From contig VFZU01000020.1 in NCBI GenBank assembly GCA_016870995.1, forward strand, positions 1 to 60,948: 60,948 bases of DNA, given 5' to 3'. Of this stretch, positions 60,828-60,948 are shown piece by piece. Under the pieces are notes generated by a model. The model saw nothing but the letters and a program-made list of their open reading frames with translations. It ran no database searches and was not told the DNA's origin. Positions within the stretch are counted from its first letter, which is position 1; every line of letters begins with the position of its first letter. A program made the translations under genes and the position numbers. Source of the DNA: Acidobacteriota bacterium. Lineage in GTDB: Bacteria > Acidobacteriota > Terriglobia > Bryobacterales > Bryobacteraceae.

Positions 60828-60948
60828 TGTCCCCAAAAGTGAGACACGAGACTAGACTCAGAAAATTCCAACGAGGAGAATTTGAGTCATGTCTGAAACG
60901 CGAAGGAAGTTCACGCGGGATTTTAAGGTAGCGGCGGTGAAGCGGCTG
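60828..60948 (+). mobile_element. Left end of an IS3-like insertion sequence (continues past the window)
   Basis: The junction with the amidohydrolase is at about 60827/60828. The terminus TGTCCCCAAAAGTGAGACA follows, then a transposase leader. The opposite end, inverted repeat and target duplication lie outside the window. The same terminus is found in degraded form at 46720-46842, which helps to define this edge. Confidence 0.85.
60889..60948 (+). CDS. IS3-family transposase, first 20 codons only
   Basis: ATG at 60889 with an AGGAG site about 11 bp before. The visible residues MSETRRKFTRDFKVAAVKRL are the standard start of the OrfA helix-turn-helix protein of IS3-type elements. The gene runs off the right edge of the window. 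Confidence 0.85.
   Translation, partial: MSETRRKFTRDFKVAAVKRL

Noticed and set aside
1-60948. CRISPR array or prophage
   Set aside because: No regularly spaced repeats, no cas genes and no phage structural genes were seen.

Overview
The window reads as a chromosome segment of a GC-rich, Gram-negative acidobacterium, most likely of the Solibacteres/Bryobacterales type. Three kinds of gene support this: two secreted proteins with the Solibacter-type C-terminal domain (25212-26867 and 36926-39661), two giant Oar-like TonB-dependent receptors with an N-terminal carboxypeptidase-regulatory domain (46904-50308 and 54700-57855), and a DUF1549/DUF1553 cytochrome plus DUF1501 pair (41742-45611). The assignment is inferred from gene content; no rRNA or tRNA gene was found.

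Layout. 91-4397: cca, an SDR oxidoreductase and a secreted PIG-L deacetylase. 4428-6649: a cbiM-cbiQ-cbiO cobalt/nickel ECF transporter. 6624-12448: a complete four-gene ligase-associated DNA repair operon (exonuclease, ATP-dependent ligase, Lhr-like helicase, PdeM). 12554-15188: a membrane-peroxiredoxin fusion, an FAD oxidoreductase and a small membrane protein. 15185-21873: fliM, mtaB, a DUF262/DUF1524 (GmrSD-like) gene placed between mtaB and recR, then recR, ybaB, dnaX and the SRP RNA gene. 21915-24070: a beta carbonic anhydrase coupled to a SulP transporter. 24076-32473: secreted proteins, ychF, two related VOC proteins around a DinB gene without a normal start codon, RNase T2, PhzF and a large secreted protein. 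32474-33170 is a gene-free stretch with RNA-like secondary structure. 33171-46352: serine hydrolase, GntP permease, an interrupted HpaI-type aldolase, NIPSNAP, a K+/H+ antiporter, the cytochrome/DUF1501 pair and two small genes.

From 46.4 kb onward the sequence shows decay and rearrangement: a duplicated 3' fragment of the 51133-52161 dehydrogenase gene, a remnant of an IS end, a HAD phosphatase tail, a gene with both an amber codon and a homopolymer frameshift (57904-59026), and, at the right edge, the intact left end of an IS3-like element that cuts off the front of an amidohydrolase gene. The IS remnant and the edge IS share the same terminal sequence.

The most unusual intact gene is 52202-54703, a UvrD-type helicase with a complete DEDDh exonuclease domain inserted between its helicase motifs. 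Next are the solitary DUF262/DUF1524 gene, a defence candidate in a housekeeping block, and the unexplained structured region near 32.6-32.8 kb. Functional statements come from motifs read by eye; no database search was run.
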